A stretch of 64,000 nt of DNA. Source: an uncultured Alphaproteobacteria bacterium (GTDB taxonomy: Bacteria; Pseudomonadota; Alphaproteobacteria; Rhodobacterales; Rhodobacteraceae). The position numbers were made by a program, and so were the translations under genes. Shown here piece by piece: positions 32,128 through 40,218 of the stretch; within the stretch, counting starts at the first letter, position 1; each line of letters begins with the position of its first letter. Under the pieces are notes generated by a model. That model saw only the letters and a list, made by a program, of their open reading frames with translations, did not search any database and was not told the DNA's origin. The DNA lies in NCBI GenBank assembly GCA_902611475.1, contig CACLZW010000008.1, positions 1-64,000 of the forward strand. The letters run 5' to 3'.

Positions 32128-32973
32128 ATGATCCGTCAACTTCTCGAGATAATACCTTTCTATTTACTTATTATATTTTTAAAACTCTTGCCTTTTGAAA
32201 AAAGGGTGTATTGGGGGGGAAGATTTTGTAAAATCGTTCTTCCCAGGGTCAGAAAATTCCATAGAAGAGTCGATACAAACCTAAAGTTTGTTTATCCAAA
32301 CATGTCGTACCAAAAAAGAAAAGAGTTTATTAAAGAGAACTCTAAAATGATTGGTGAGAGTTTTATAGAACTTATGTTTAACAAGGAATTTCAGAAGCTA
32401 AAAAATAAAATAACATATAAGAAACAAGAGTTAACTCCTATTATTGAGGCAAGAAAAACTAATCGTCCAATAATAATTGTCTCTGGGCATATTGGTTCTT
32501 GGGAATCTGTGAGAGCCGTATTAAACAAGTATGGGCTTACAGCAGGTGCTATTTATCAGCGAAATAGAAACATTTTTTACGAACGACTGCACTTAAGCGC
32601 TATCAGAGAAGGAGGTGAACCCATACTTGAAGTAGGGACATCTGGCACAAGAAAAATGATTTCTTTAATTAAGTCTGGAGGAATAATAGCTCTGATGATT
32701 GATCAAGCCGTCAAAGAGGGTAAATACTTTCAATTTCTAGGAAGACCTGCGAAGACTTCAACTTCAATAGCTGAAATTTCCTTAAAATACAATGCCCTTT
32801 TAATACCAGCGTACGGCATTAGAGAGCATGACTGCACTATCGGCGTTACTTTTGATAAACCAATAAAGTTGGTCACAGTAAGTTCTATTACGAAAGAGAT
32901 GAATTTAAGTCTAGAAAAAAGAGTCAAAAAGCATCCTACCCAATGGTATTGGCCACATAGACGCTGGAAGTAA
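32128..32973 (+). CDS. Lipid A late acyltransferase (LpxL/HtrB family)
   Basis: The 281-residue product has an N-terminal membrane anchor (IIPFYLLIIFLKLLPF) and the acyltransferase box SGHIGSWES (HX4E). IYQRNRNIFYERL and IALMIDQAVKEGKYFQFLG further support the family, which adds secondary acyl chains to Kdo2-lipid A. It is slightly short of the ~300-residue norm. It is followed three bases later by a hairpin shared with the small lipoprotein gene. Confidence 0.85.
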   Translation: MIRQLLEIIPFYLLIIFLKLLPFEKRVYWGGRFCKIVLPRVRKFHRRVDTNLKFVYPNMSYQKRKEFIKENSKMIGESFIELMFNKEFQKLKNKITYKKQELTPIIEARKTNRPIIIVSGHIGSWESVRAVLNKYGLTAGAIYQRNRNIFYERLHLSAIREGGEPILEVGTSGTRKMISLIKSGGIIALMIDQAVKEGKYFQFLGRPAKTSTSIAEISLKYNALLIPAYGIREHDCTIGVTFDKPIKLVTVSSITKEMNLSLEKRVKKHPTQWYWPHRRWK

Positions 32974-33007
32974 AAGGCTCCGAATGAAAAACGTTAAATT
33001 CGGAGCC
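32971..33007 (-). terminator. Hairpin terminator between convergent genes
   Basis: GGCTCCGAAT (32976-32985) and ATTCGGAGCC (32998-33007) form a ten-pair stem with a 12-base loop. On the minus strand TTTTACTT follows, giving a short U-tract for the small lipoprotein transcript; on the plus strand there is none, so it may block both transcripts mainly as a stem. Confidence 0.65.
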
Positions 33008-33031
33008 AAATTTCACCTATTGGTTAGATAC

Positions 33032-33151
33032 TTAGCTACATCCCCCGGTCTTGGAGCAGGAAACCGCATCTGCTGATACTGTTGGTGCTTCACAACCAGC
33101 GACAAAAAGTCCGCCTAATGCTAGAGCAAAAAGTAAAACATATTTCTTCAT
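33032..33151 (-). CDS. Small lipoprotein (39 residues)
   Basis: GAGGAA lies seven bases before the ATG at 33151. The product MKKYVLLFALALGGLFVAG-Cys has a clean lipobox (FVAGC). After cleavage a 20-residue lipopeptide EAPTVSADAVSCSKTGGCS with two more cysteines remains. A hairpin terminator 24 bases past the stop supports an expressed monocistronic gene. The function is unknown; small abundant lipoproteins of this kind often coat the outer membrane. Confidence 0.65.
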   Translation of the reverse strand: MKKYVLLFALALGGLFVAGCEAPTVSADAVSCSKTGGCS

Positions 33152-33314
33152 AACACTATTCCTCAATTCTTATTGATTTACTAAAAGGTACCATATACAT
33201 TAACAGTCAATCAATCAAAAAACTTATATAAAAATCCTTATTTTAATTAACTTTTTTTTTTTTTGTGGTACTTTGATATCACAAACTTTGATCAAGAAAT
33301 AGCCTAATAAAATA

Positions 33315-33806
33315 ATGATTTTTAATCCCTGGAAAAATAGAAAAGTAAATTCTAAAAAAACGAAATCATTACCGAAACAGCCACATCAAGAAGAGAGTGA
33401 TGGCATTTTTGCTGGGAGTGAATTTGACGGTAATTCGTCACCATCATTATTAGGGAGAGAGATAAAAGTTATTGGAAAAATTACTTCGAAAGGTGCAATT
33501 CGATTAGATGGAGTTCTTGAAGGAGAAATAAAGGCGTCGAAATTAGTAATTGAAAAATCAGCAAAAGTAGTTGGGTCTGTCACTTCCGAGGATCTAGTTA
33601 TCAGAGGTAGAATAATTGGTCCAGTATTTGGGAAAAAAGTAAGATTTGGTTCCTCAGCAAGAGTAGAGGGAGATACTTTCCATGAAACAATCGCTATAGA
33701 AGATGGAGCCTACTATGAGGGCTCGATTAGAAGATACAGCAGTGACACTGATACACCAAAAAACTTTATCAAAGATAGCCTGCTCAGTTCAAAAGCAGTT
33801 AAGTAA
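33315..33806 (+). CDS. Bactofilin (polymer-forming cytoskeletal protein)
   Basis: The 163-residue product has a proline/polar N-terminal tail (~50 residues), then a right-handed beta-helix core with the bactofilin repeats GREIKVIGKITSKGAIRLDG, GEIKASKLVIEKSAKVVGSV and DLVIRGRIIGPVFG. A short tail follows. Bactofilins self-assemble into filaments that position cell-wall enzymes. A second one is encoded at 39649, and a MltG-like lytic transglycosylase lies beside that copy. Confidence 0.88.
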   Translation: MIFNPWKNRKVNSKKTKSLPKQPHQEESDGIFAGSEFDGNSSPSLLGREIKVIGKITSKGAIRLDGVLEGEIKASKLVIEKSAKVVGSVTSEDLVIRGRIIGPVFGKKVRFGSSARVEGDTFHETIAIEDGAYYEGSIRRYSSDTDTPKNFIKDSLLSSKAVK

Positions 33807-33823
33807 ATAAACCCTCCTATTTA

Positions 33824-35020
33824 CTAATTTGAAACTCTTCTAATTAAAACGTTGCCGATTGGAACATTATTTACATTCTCAATAATTCGTGTTGGCTGGC
33901 TATGCAGCACAGTTTCAATACCAAATCTGTCAACTAATGTTGCCTTAACCCTTACTTGGCTTCCAACTACTGTTTGATCAAGGTTCAGTTTCTTTGTGTT
34001 TTCTCCAGTCAAAGAAACCCAGTTTCTTCCATCCCTGCTTCTTTCCCAAGCAACGTCAATTGAAGCTATCCCGTCATCATCGGAGAGGGAGTCAGTCCGC
34101 GCCTCTAACACAGAACCTTCCTTCTCTTCACCAAGAATAACGACATCACCAAGAACCGGATCATCAACATTCCGGACTGCTTCACTCTCATTAGAATATA
34201 TAACTTCCCTATTATCGAAACCGTCAATGTATTCAACACGCACTCTATATGTATAGGAAACATGTTCTTGCCTTAGATTTAAAACTTCAGTATCATCTTC
34301 GGTGTAATTTTCCCAGCCCGTGTTAGGTGAAGTTCTTTGCCAGGTGTAATTGAAAGGACCCATTCCGTCCTCATCATACACATCTGAAACGTCTAATATA
34401 AGAGCGCTATCCTCTGCGCTTTCACCAGTGAGCCTGACTACACCGGTGGGCTTATCGTTAACATTAATCACAGGCGTAGTGGGTGCAGAAATTAAAGTTT
34501 CTAGATTACCTTGTCCATCTAGATATGTGAGGACGACGCGCAACGTTCTACCTACATGCTCCTGTCTTGGGGTAAATGATTGATTTGTGGCGCCCGGAAT
34601 AGTCCTGTAAGAATTGCCATCGTTAGAAATTTTCCAAACAACGTTCACTTCACCGATACCATCCTTATCAATAATTGACGTTAAATCCGCAATCAAAGGT
34701 TCGTCCTCTAATACATCGCCGACACTATTTCTTGTATCAGTGTTATTTTGGCCCCTATTAGAATTTTCATTCTTATTTTCAGCAGATGATGAATTTTGAG
34801 ATTCTGTTTCTTCCAACTTTTCTACTTTTCTGTTCCCGTTCTCTGCACTAGTGCTTTTGCTTTTCTTTTGCTCAGTTGAATAATTTTTTTTCAATTTTTC
34901 TAATGTTTTAGGGGGAAATACTTCTTCATCAGAACCTCCAGCAGAGACTGCTGATCTAAGTGAAAGACTCAGAAGCACCAAAACTACTGAAGTTATTTTT
35001 ATTAATAATTTTATACGCAT
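33824..35020 (-). CDS. Secreted protein with three ~95-residue beta-sandwich-like repeats
   Basis: GGAGGGG before the ATG at 35020 decides the start (398 residues). A signal peptide (IKITSVVLVLLSLSLRSAVSA) is followed by a low-complexity charged linker (residues ~30-95). Three repeats then start near 100, 200 and 300, each with D-x-DGI/M, a tryptophan strand (VVWKISNDGNSY, YTWQRTSPNTGW, VAWERSRDGRNW), L-Q/R-E-VG, and an N-V-D-P linker. The pattern resembles Ig/cadherin-like extracellular domains in adhesins. The ligand is unknown. Confidence 0.65.
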   Translation of the reverse strand: MRIKLLIKITSVVLVLLSLSLRSAVSAGGSDEEVFPPKTLEKLKKNYSTEQKKSKSTSAENGNRKVEKLEETESQNSSSAENKNENSNRGQNNTDTRNSVGDVLEDEPLIADLTSIIDKDGIGEVNVVWKISNDGNSYRTIPGATNQSFTPRQEHVGRTLRVVLTYLDGQGNLETLISAPTTPVINVNDKPTGVVRLTGESAEDSALILDVSDVYDEDGMGPFNYTWQRTSPNTGWENYTEDDTEVLNLRQEHVSYTYRVRVEYIDGFDNREVIYSNESEAVRNVDDPVLGDVVILGEEKEGSVLEARTDSLSDDDGIASIDVAWERSRDGRNWVSLTGENTKKLNLDQTVVGSQVRVKATLVDRFGIETVLHSQPTRIIENVNNVPIGNVLIRRVSN

Positions 35021-35325
35021 TACCCCTCCAAGCAAATACTTACCCATAAATATTATTTTTTACCACATTTTAAATTTTTTTATAGCAAAATAATAAAATT
35101 TTTCAAAAATGTTGCACATCTTCAACCATATCATGAAATGTCAATAAGCATTGAGTAGGTAAAAGCGTTTTTTAAAGATAATTCCGAAAAAGTTTATTCT
35201 GTTGATATAAAACAAAAAAAATAATATTATTGAACTAATAATATATATAGTGAGGCTAACTTTTGAGCAGCATAGGACGTTATTAATAGCAGAAATAAAA
35301 TCTGCAAAACAAATGGTGGAAAACT
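35021..35325. other. Gene-free AT-rich gap
   Basis: No coding region seen. It separates a minus-strand secreted-protein gene from a plus-strand unknown gene and should contain both promoters; TATATATAG near 35240 is the most promoter-like block. Confidence 0.35.
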
Positions 35326-35742
35326 ATGCTTGAAAAAGAATTAAATGAACTTTCTGACGAAACAATATTGGTCCTTTACAAATCAATTGTTCCTTCGGCA
35401 TCGATAATTGAATCAGTTAATAAAAAGCTTGAAAGACAATCAGCCGACGGCACGCTGCGAAATAAGAAAGATTTAAGTAAAAGGAATGATAACGATTTTA
35501 GGGCTGATAAAACCTTTTTGAACTTTCAAAGACATCTAATCGAAATGAAGCTACTAGCCGTAAAGGTACTAGAGGAAATTAATAGAAGAGACTTATACGA
35601 ATTAGATAGCTATCAAAGAAAAGCAGAAGAAGTAGAGTACGTAGAATCTTGTGCTGATGCCGTTGACTCTTCACCAAATCTTACTTCTGTTCCTCAGGGT
35701 GCGGAAACATTGCCTTACTTAAATAGAGAGGCAAAGTCTTAG
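35326..35742 (+). CDS. Unknown 138-residue protein
   Basis: The product is soluble and largely helical: LNELSDETILVLYKSIVPSA, a basic region (KKLERQ, LRNKKDLSKRND), then FLNFQRHLIEMKLLAVKVLEEINRR, a probable coiled coil. The C-terminus (PNLTSVPQGAETLPY) is flexible. GGTGG precedes the ATG at a short distance. It is followed 40 bases later by the CaiB-like gene and may share its transcript. I do not recognise the family. Confidence 0.5.
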   Translation: MLEKELNELSDETILVLYKSIVPSASIIESVNKKLERQSADGTLRNKKDLSKRNDNDFRADKTFLNFQRHLIEMKLLAVKVLEEINRRDLYELDSYQRKAEEVEYVESCADAVDSSPNLTSVPQGAETLPYLNREAKS

Positions 35743-35782
35743 CTATTTTATAGACTTTTGTAGCTTTGTTGAAAGAACTTGC

Positions 35783-37321
35783 ATGAAAGCTAAAAGTCAT
35801 TCGCTAAAAGCCGGAATTTTAGAGGGTATTAGGGTCCTAGATCTTAGTAGAATGCTATCTGGGCCCTACGCTACAATGCTATTAGCGGATCACGGAGCTG
35901 AAGTTATCAAGATTGAGAGCGCAGAAGGAGATTCGAGCAGAAGAAGTGGTCCCTTTAAAAAGGATGACTTGCAAAGGAATTGGTCGGGTTATTTTATAAG
36001 TTTAAATAGGAACAAAAAAAGTGTTAATCTAAATTTAAAGAACGGAGATGATTTAGCATTTTTTAAAAAACTCATTGAAAAAAGCGATGTGTTAGTTGAA
36101 AACTTTAGACCGGGGGTCATGAACCGGTTAGGGCTTTCATTTGATGAAGTTTCAAAAATCAATCCAAGAATTGTCTACGGTTCAATAAGTGGTTTTGGTT
36201 CCGATATTTTTGGAGAAAGCCCTTACAAAAACTGGCCTTCATATGATGTAGTTGCCCAGGCAATGGGAGGTTTAATTAGTTTAACAGGTTACAATGATGA
36301 AAATCCCCTTAAAGTTGGCCCAGGAATTGCCGATATTTTTTCTGGCTCTTTACTTTCATTTGGTCTTTTGGCTTCAATCTTAAAAGCTAGAGATACTGGC
36401 AGGGCTCAATTTGTTGAAGTTGCTATGTACGATGCAATAATAAGCATGTGCGAGAGAGCAATATATCAATATGATTTTAATAATGTCATCCCTAAACCTG
36501 AGGGTAACGGTCATCCTTTGTTGGCACCATTTGGGATTTATAAAGCGAAAGACGGTTTTATTGCCATAGGGATCGTGGAAGATTCCTACTGGAACATTCT
36601 TAAAAAAATAATTGCCACTGATGATATTCTAAATGATATGAAATATGGAACTATTTCCTTAAGAGCACAAAATAGAAAGGAATTAAATGAAAAAATCAAT
36701 CTTTGGACAGGAAGATTCAGCAAGAGAGAATTAGTAAACTTACTGGGAGGAAAGGTTCCTTTTGGCCCGGTTAACAATGTTAGAGAGATTTTTGAAGATG
36801 ACCATGTTAGAAAAAGAGATATGATATTTGAAATAGAGCAACCTTCTAGTAAAGAAAAAAAATGGAAAGTAGCTGGCAATCCTGTAAAATTTCAGGGTTT
36901 TGGGTCATTTAATTTTACGCCACCTATTTTAGGAGAACATAGAGAACTTTATGTCACCAATCTAGACTCCATTAATACGAACAATCCGAGACACTCTTTT
37001 CAACCTCAGCAAGAAGATTACAAGTGTAAGGTAACTTTTTCGAGCAAAAATAACAAAGTTTTAGAGCTTTATGCTTGTTCATTTACGTGGCTAAAATCAA
37101 GCGAACCCTATCTAATATGTAGTGTAAGCAAAAGTGAATTCATGGCTTTTAAAAAAAATTGCTTTAGTTCCGTAAAGTTTCATTTTTTAAAAGTGATAGC
37201 TGGAAATGATGGTTATAAAGATGTAGTCGATCTATTAAATTTAAAACTTTCTAATAAAGATATCACTGATATATCCATAATTGATACTGAAGTTGAAATA
37301 TTAATAACAGTTAAAACATAA
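35783..37321 (+). CDS. CaiB/BaiF-type CoA-transferase with extra C-terminal domain
   Basis: Residues ~12-385 are a family III CoA-transferase: ILEGIRVLDLSRMLSGPYATMLLADHGAEVIK, VENFRPGVMNRLGL, GSISGFG, and the catalytic aspartate in VEVAMYDAIISM. It ends at PPILGEHRELYV. A further ~125 residues follow, rich in beta-strand and containing three cysteines, which ordinary members lack. Family members move CoA between carboxylic acids. The extension is unassigned and shows no stop or frame change separating it, so it seems a genuine fusion. Confidence 0.75.
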   Translation: MKAKSHSLKAGILEGIRVLDLSRMLSGPYATMLLADHGAEVIKIESAEGDSSRRSGPFKKDDLQRNWSGYFISLNRNKKSVNLNLKNGDDLAFFKKLIEKSDVLVENFRPGVMNRLGLSFDEVSKINPRIVYGSISGFGSDIFGESPYKNWPSYDVVAQAMGGLISLTGYNDENPLKVGPGIADIFSGSLLSFGLLASILKARDTGRAQFVEVAMYDAIISMCERAIYQYDFNNVIPKPEGNGHPLLAPFGIYKAKDGFIAIGIVEDSYWNILKKIIATDDILNDMKYGTISLRAQNRKELNEKINLWTGRFSKRELVNLLGGKVPFGPVNNVREIFEDDHVRKRDMIFEIEQPSSKEKKWKVAGNPVKFQGFGSFNFTPPILGEHRELYVTNLDSINTNNPRHSFQPQQEDYKCKVTFSSKNNKVLELYACSFTWLKSSEPYLICSVSKSEFMAFKKNCFSSVKFHFLKVIAGNDGYKDVVDLLNLKLSNKDITDISIIDTEVEILITVKT

Positions 37322-37381
37322 TTATTAGAACTAAAGTTGGCATTAAACTTGCTCTCTTAATAAAAACAGAGAGGTATAGAA

Positions 37382-37699
37382 ATGTATAGAACCAACGAAG
37401 CGACACTTAGTTCAATCACCAATAACCTCGAGAAGCTTCGTGAATGCTTTGGGAATTGGGTAAATTTATCTATAGAGTCTGACAGCAAGGTCATTGTGAC
37501 ATCAGCAGACAATAGGATCTTTAAAATGCGTACACACGAAGTTAAACTTGGAGAATTGTCGGAGAATAGTTCAAGAGAGGTTACTCAAAAAATATATTCT
37601 GGAAAAAAAATTAAAGCGAGATTGTGTGATTTTCGACCTTCATTCTTAGGTGGTTACAAGGGAACCCCGGAAGTTATGATATCTATCTGGGAAAATTAA
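37382..37699 (+). CDS. Unknown 105-residue protein
   Basis: A good ribosome binding site (AGAGAGGTATAGAA) precedes the ATG. The product starts MYRTNEATLSSITNNLEKLRE, with a beta-rich middle (VNLSIESDSKVIVTSADN) and a final GTPEVMISIWEN strand. There are no membrane or signal segments. It lies in a plus-strand run of three poorly known genes after the CaiB-like gene. Confidence 0.5.
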   Translation: MYRTNEATLSSITNNLEKLRECFGNWVNLSIESDSKVIVTSADNRIFKMRTHEVKLGELSENSSREVTQKIYSGKKIKARLCDFRPSFLGGYKGTPEVMISIWEN

Positions 37700-37771
37700 A
37701 AACTGCTAGCATTATCAATCTGCACATGATATTCTCGCCTAAACCACAGAGATGGTATTGGGCACAGGCAG

Positions 37772-38401
37772 ATGAGAGATCAGGAAACCGCAAACAGAAA
37801 AAAGCTAAACCTTGGTATAGATGCTATCGGTACGGTGGACACAATATTGTCTTGGGATAAACTAGAAATGTGTTTTGGCAGCTCTTTTCGGTTTTCTACT
37901 GAGGCAAAATTTGAAATAACTAGAGAGTTAGCACTACAGCAGGGTCGACTCCAGAAACTTTCATCTGAAAAGAAGTCAACCAAAATGTTTGATTTTCAAA
38001 AAAATGCAAAAAACTTATCTGAAAAGATAGAAACCATAATAGATACAAAGGATAGCAGGGCTTTATCATTTGTTTCAGATATCATTAAGAGAGAGGCTGG
38101 CTCTGGTATAAGAGATTTTTGTGATGCTTTGAAAGCTTTAGGAAGTGCGGAGAATATTTTCGAGCCTGTTAGGCCAAACGATTTATTTAGAGATATAATA
38201 AGAAAGATAGTTAAAATTTTATTGAGAGAAAATATTCCTCTCTCTTTACATGTTCAGTCTACTTTAAATAAGTTTATGACGGAGCTTGATAGACAACTAC
38301 CGGAAACTATCTTCCCCGTATCAAATGCTAGGTATATTGAAGAGGGGAGAATAAGAATTCTCAAAGATTATTTAAGAGGGTATCTAAGATCTAATACATA
38401 G
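37772..38401 (+). CDS. Unknown 209-residue protein
   Basis: A helical, basic, soluble protein. The central segment (ISSE-like LQKLSSEKKSTKMFDFQKNAKNL) may be coiled coil. The C-terminal half (LFRDIIRKIVKILLRENIPLS, TELDRQLPETIFPVS) is amphipathic, and it ends LRGYLRSNT. No catalytic motif is visible. The stop is one base from the convergent MltG-like gene. The function is unknown. Confidence 0.5.
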   Translation: MRDQETANRKKLNLGIDAIGTVDTILSWDKLEMCFGSSFRFSTEAKFEITRELALQQGRLQKLSSEKKSTKMFDFQKNAKNLSEKIETIIDTKDSRALSFVSDIIKREAGSGIRDFCDALKALGSAENIFEPVRPNDLFRDIIRKIVKILLRENIPLSLHVQSTLNKFMTELDRQLPETIFPVSNARYIEEGRIRILKDYLRGYLRSNT

Positions 38402-38402
38402 A

Positions 38403-39626
38403 TTACTTCAACAAAACAGGCTTGCTAGGAGGTAAGGTGATATAAGTTATTGCTCCGGTTTTTTTTGATTTCCTTTGTTCTTTCTTCCTAGTTAGTAAAA
38501 TTTCAATACCTTTTTTGTGGCCATCATATGTCTTTGAGAATCGATGACCTCCATTTCCATTAGATACGAAGAAAAGAAATTCCGTTTTTGATGGCCTCGC
38601 GGCCGCAAACAAAGATGCCACTGACGGGTTGCTTATTGGGGCAATAGGTAGCCCTTTAACAATATAAGTATTATAAGGGGTCTTTTCTTTTATCTCTGCT
38701 TTAGTTGGACTTCTTGCAATCACATCTTTTCCCATCGTAAGTCCGTATAGAACTGTTGGGTCGGCCTGAAGTTTCATTCCCTTAGAAAGTCGATTGTGAA
38801 ATACTGAAGAAATAAGCTGTTTCTCGGAGTCGTTTCCAGTTTCTTTTTCCAAGATCGAAGCTAAAATTAATAACTCTCTAGGGCTTTTCAGTATTGTATT
38901 CCTTGATCGCATCAGCCATGCCCTACCCACGTTTGCTCGTTGTAAAAGCATAATCTTTGATAAAACTTTTTCTCTGCTTTCCCCAAATTTAAAAAAGAGT
39001 TTTCCTGTAGCTAGGCTTCCTTCCTCAGGAACAAAATCGATAAATCCTGTTAAATTTTTTGTTGAGTTTATTTTGTTCACGATTGAGTTAGCGGTCATAC
39101 CACTTTCTAAAAATATCTCGACTTTTTCTTGAAAGTTTTCTTCTTCATAAATATTATCTTCGATTTTCTCAATGAGTTTGGAGTTTTCTATTTCAATCAA
39201 TGCGAGTTCTGATTTTAGTTTGTGTAATTCTTTTGTCAGGTTATCAATCTTAATGCTTAAGGGTTGCGAAACAGTTTTTACAAGGGGAGCAAGTGCATCG
39301 TCTGACCTGAAACAGACTCCGTCCCAATTGGTTTTCCCTGAAATGATCTTTATCTTATCATCTTCGAGGATCAAGAATTCGGTTCCTTTTTTACTTGTAC
39401 CGAGCCAGATTCCGTCATCCAAAACAAGTTTAAACGACCTGTCATCTACATAGGCTTCTCCAGTTCCATTTTCATTTTGTTCTATTAGTGTAACTAAATG
39501 CAAAGTAAAATCGTCTGATTCACCCTTTACACAGCTTAACACTTTAGGAAATTTGTCGGCAAAACTTTCAGTTGATGCTTGCAAAATAAGGAAAAGTAGA
39601 ATTATTGAGAAAAAAATTCTTAGCAT
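38403..39626 (-). CDS. mltG: MltG-like endolytic transglycosylase, divergent, secreted form
   Basis: The C-terminal ~200 residues carry the MltG/YceG core: ELLILASILEKETG with the catalytic glutamate, SVFHNRLSKGMKLQADPTVLYG, PYNTY, GLPIAPISNPSVASLFAAARP and FFVSNGNGGH. Instead of the usual single membrane anchor plus LysM-like start, the N-terminus is a signal peptide (ILLFLILQASTESFA). It is followed by ~90 residues of a distinct beta domain and a coiled coil (LTKELHKLKSELALIEIENSK). The enzyme would cut nascent glycan strands. The adjacent bactofilin suggests localisation. Confidence 0.7.
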   Translation of the reverse strand: MLRIFFSIILLFLILQASTESFADKFPKVLSCVKGESDDFTLHLVTLIEQNENGTGEAYVDDRSFKLVLDDGIWLGTSKKGTEFLILEDDKIKIISGKTNWDGVCFRSDDALAPLVKTVSQPLSIKIDNLTKELHKLKSELALIEIENSKLIEKIEDNIYEEENFQEKVEIFLESGMTANSIVNKINSTKNLTGFIDFVPEEGSLATGKLFFKFGESREKVLSKIMLLQRANVGRAWLMRSRNTILKSPRELLILASILEKETGNDSEKQLISSVFHNRLSKGMKLQADPTVLYGLTMGKDVIARSPTKAEIKEKTPYNTYIVKGLPIAPISNPSVASLFAAARPSKTEFLFFVSNGNGGHRFSKTYDGHKKGIEILLTRKKEQRKSKKTGAITYITLPPSKPVLLK

Positions 39627-39648
39627 GGAAATAATATAAAGTAGCTTA

Positions 39649-40014
39649 CTAAATTTTGTGGAAATTCACATCTAAAATAGCACCATCATCTATAGCTACT
39701 CTTTTGTAGGATAAGTCTCCTTTAACGCTTCCCGAAGATGCAATAGTTATTTTACTTGCAGAAACATCACCTTCAAAGCTCCCAATAATTATCAGGTGCT
39801 CTGCAAATACAGAACCGTAAACAGATCCTTCTTTTTCAATTACTATTTCAGAGGCATTCAGTTCACCTTTAACTAATCCGGACACCGATATTGTGTTTGG
39901 GGAAGTTATTCGGCCTTCAATCGTTGACCCACTTGATATGATGGTACCTGTGGCAGGCGCAGTTGTTAAAAAGTCAACCTCTGAAAATTTTGATCTAACG
40001 TTCACGGCTTTCAC
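39649..40014 (-). CDS. Bactofilin, second copy
   Basis: The 121-residue bactofilin has a short tail, then the beta-helix: TIISSGSTIEGRITSPNTIS, GLVKGELNASEIVIEKEGSV, EHLIIIGSFEGDVSASKI, SGSVKGDLSYKRVAIDDGA. It is shorter than the copy at 33315, and its stop lies 23 bases before the MltG-like start, so the two are likely co-transcribed. Bactofilin plus a peptidoglycan enzyme is a known cell-shape pairing. Confidence 0.88.
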   Translation of the reverse strand: MKAVNVRSKFSEVDFLTTAPATGTIISSGSTIEGRITSPNTISVSGLVKGELNASEIVIEKEGSVYGSVFAEHLIIIGSFEGDVSASKITIASSGSVKGDLSYKRVAIDDGAILDVNFHKI

Positions 40015-40218
40015 CTTTTACTGTTTAACTCAATACTGCCAAATAGGTTAGCGTCTGGTGCGCTTTAAAACATAGTATCAGAGCGGAGAGAGGTCGCAAC
40101 GATTCTTTACGTTAAATATTTTTTAAAGTTTTTTAAAATTTTTTTTGAAATTAGTAGCTTGAAATGAAAAAAAAATATTTAAATCAAACAATACCTGCTA
40201 TCCTCTAGTTTAAAAGCT

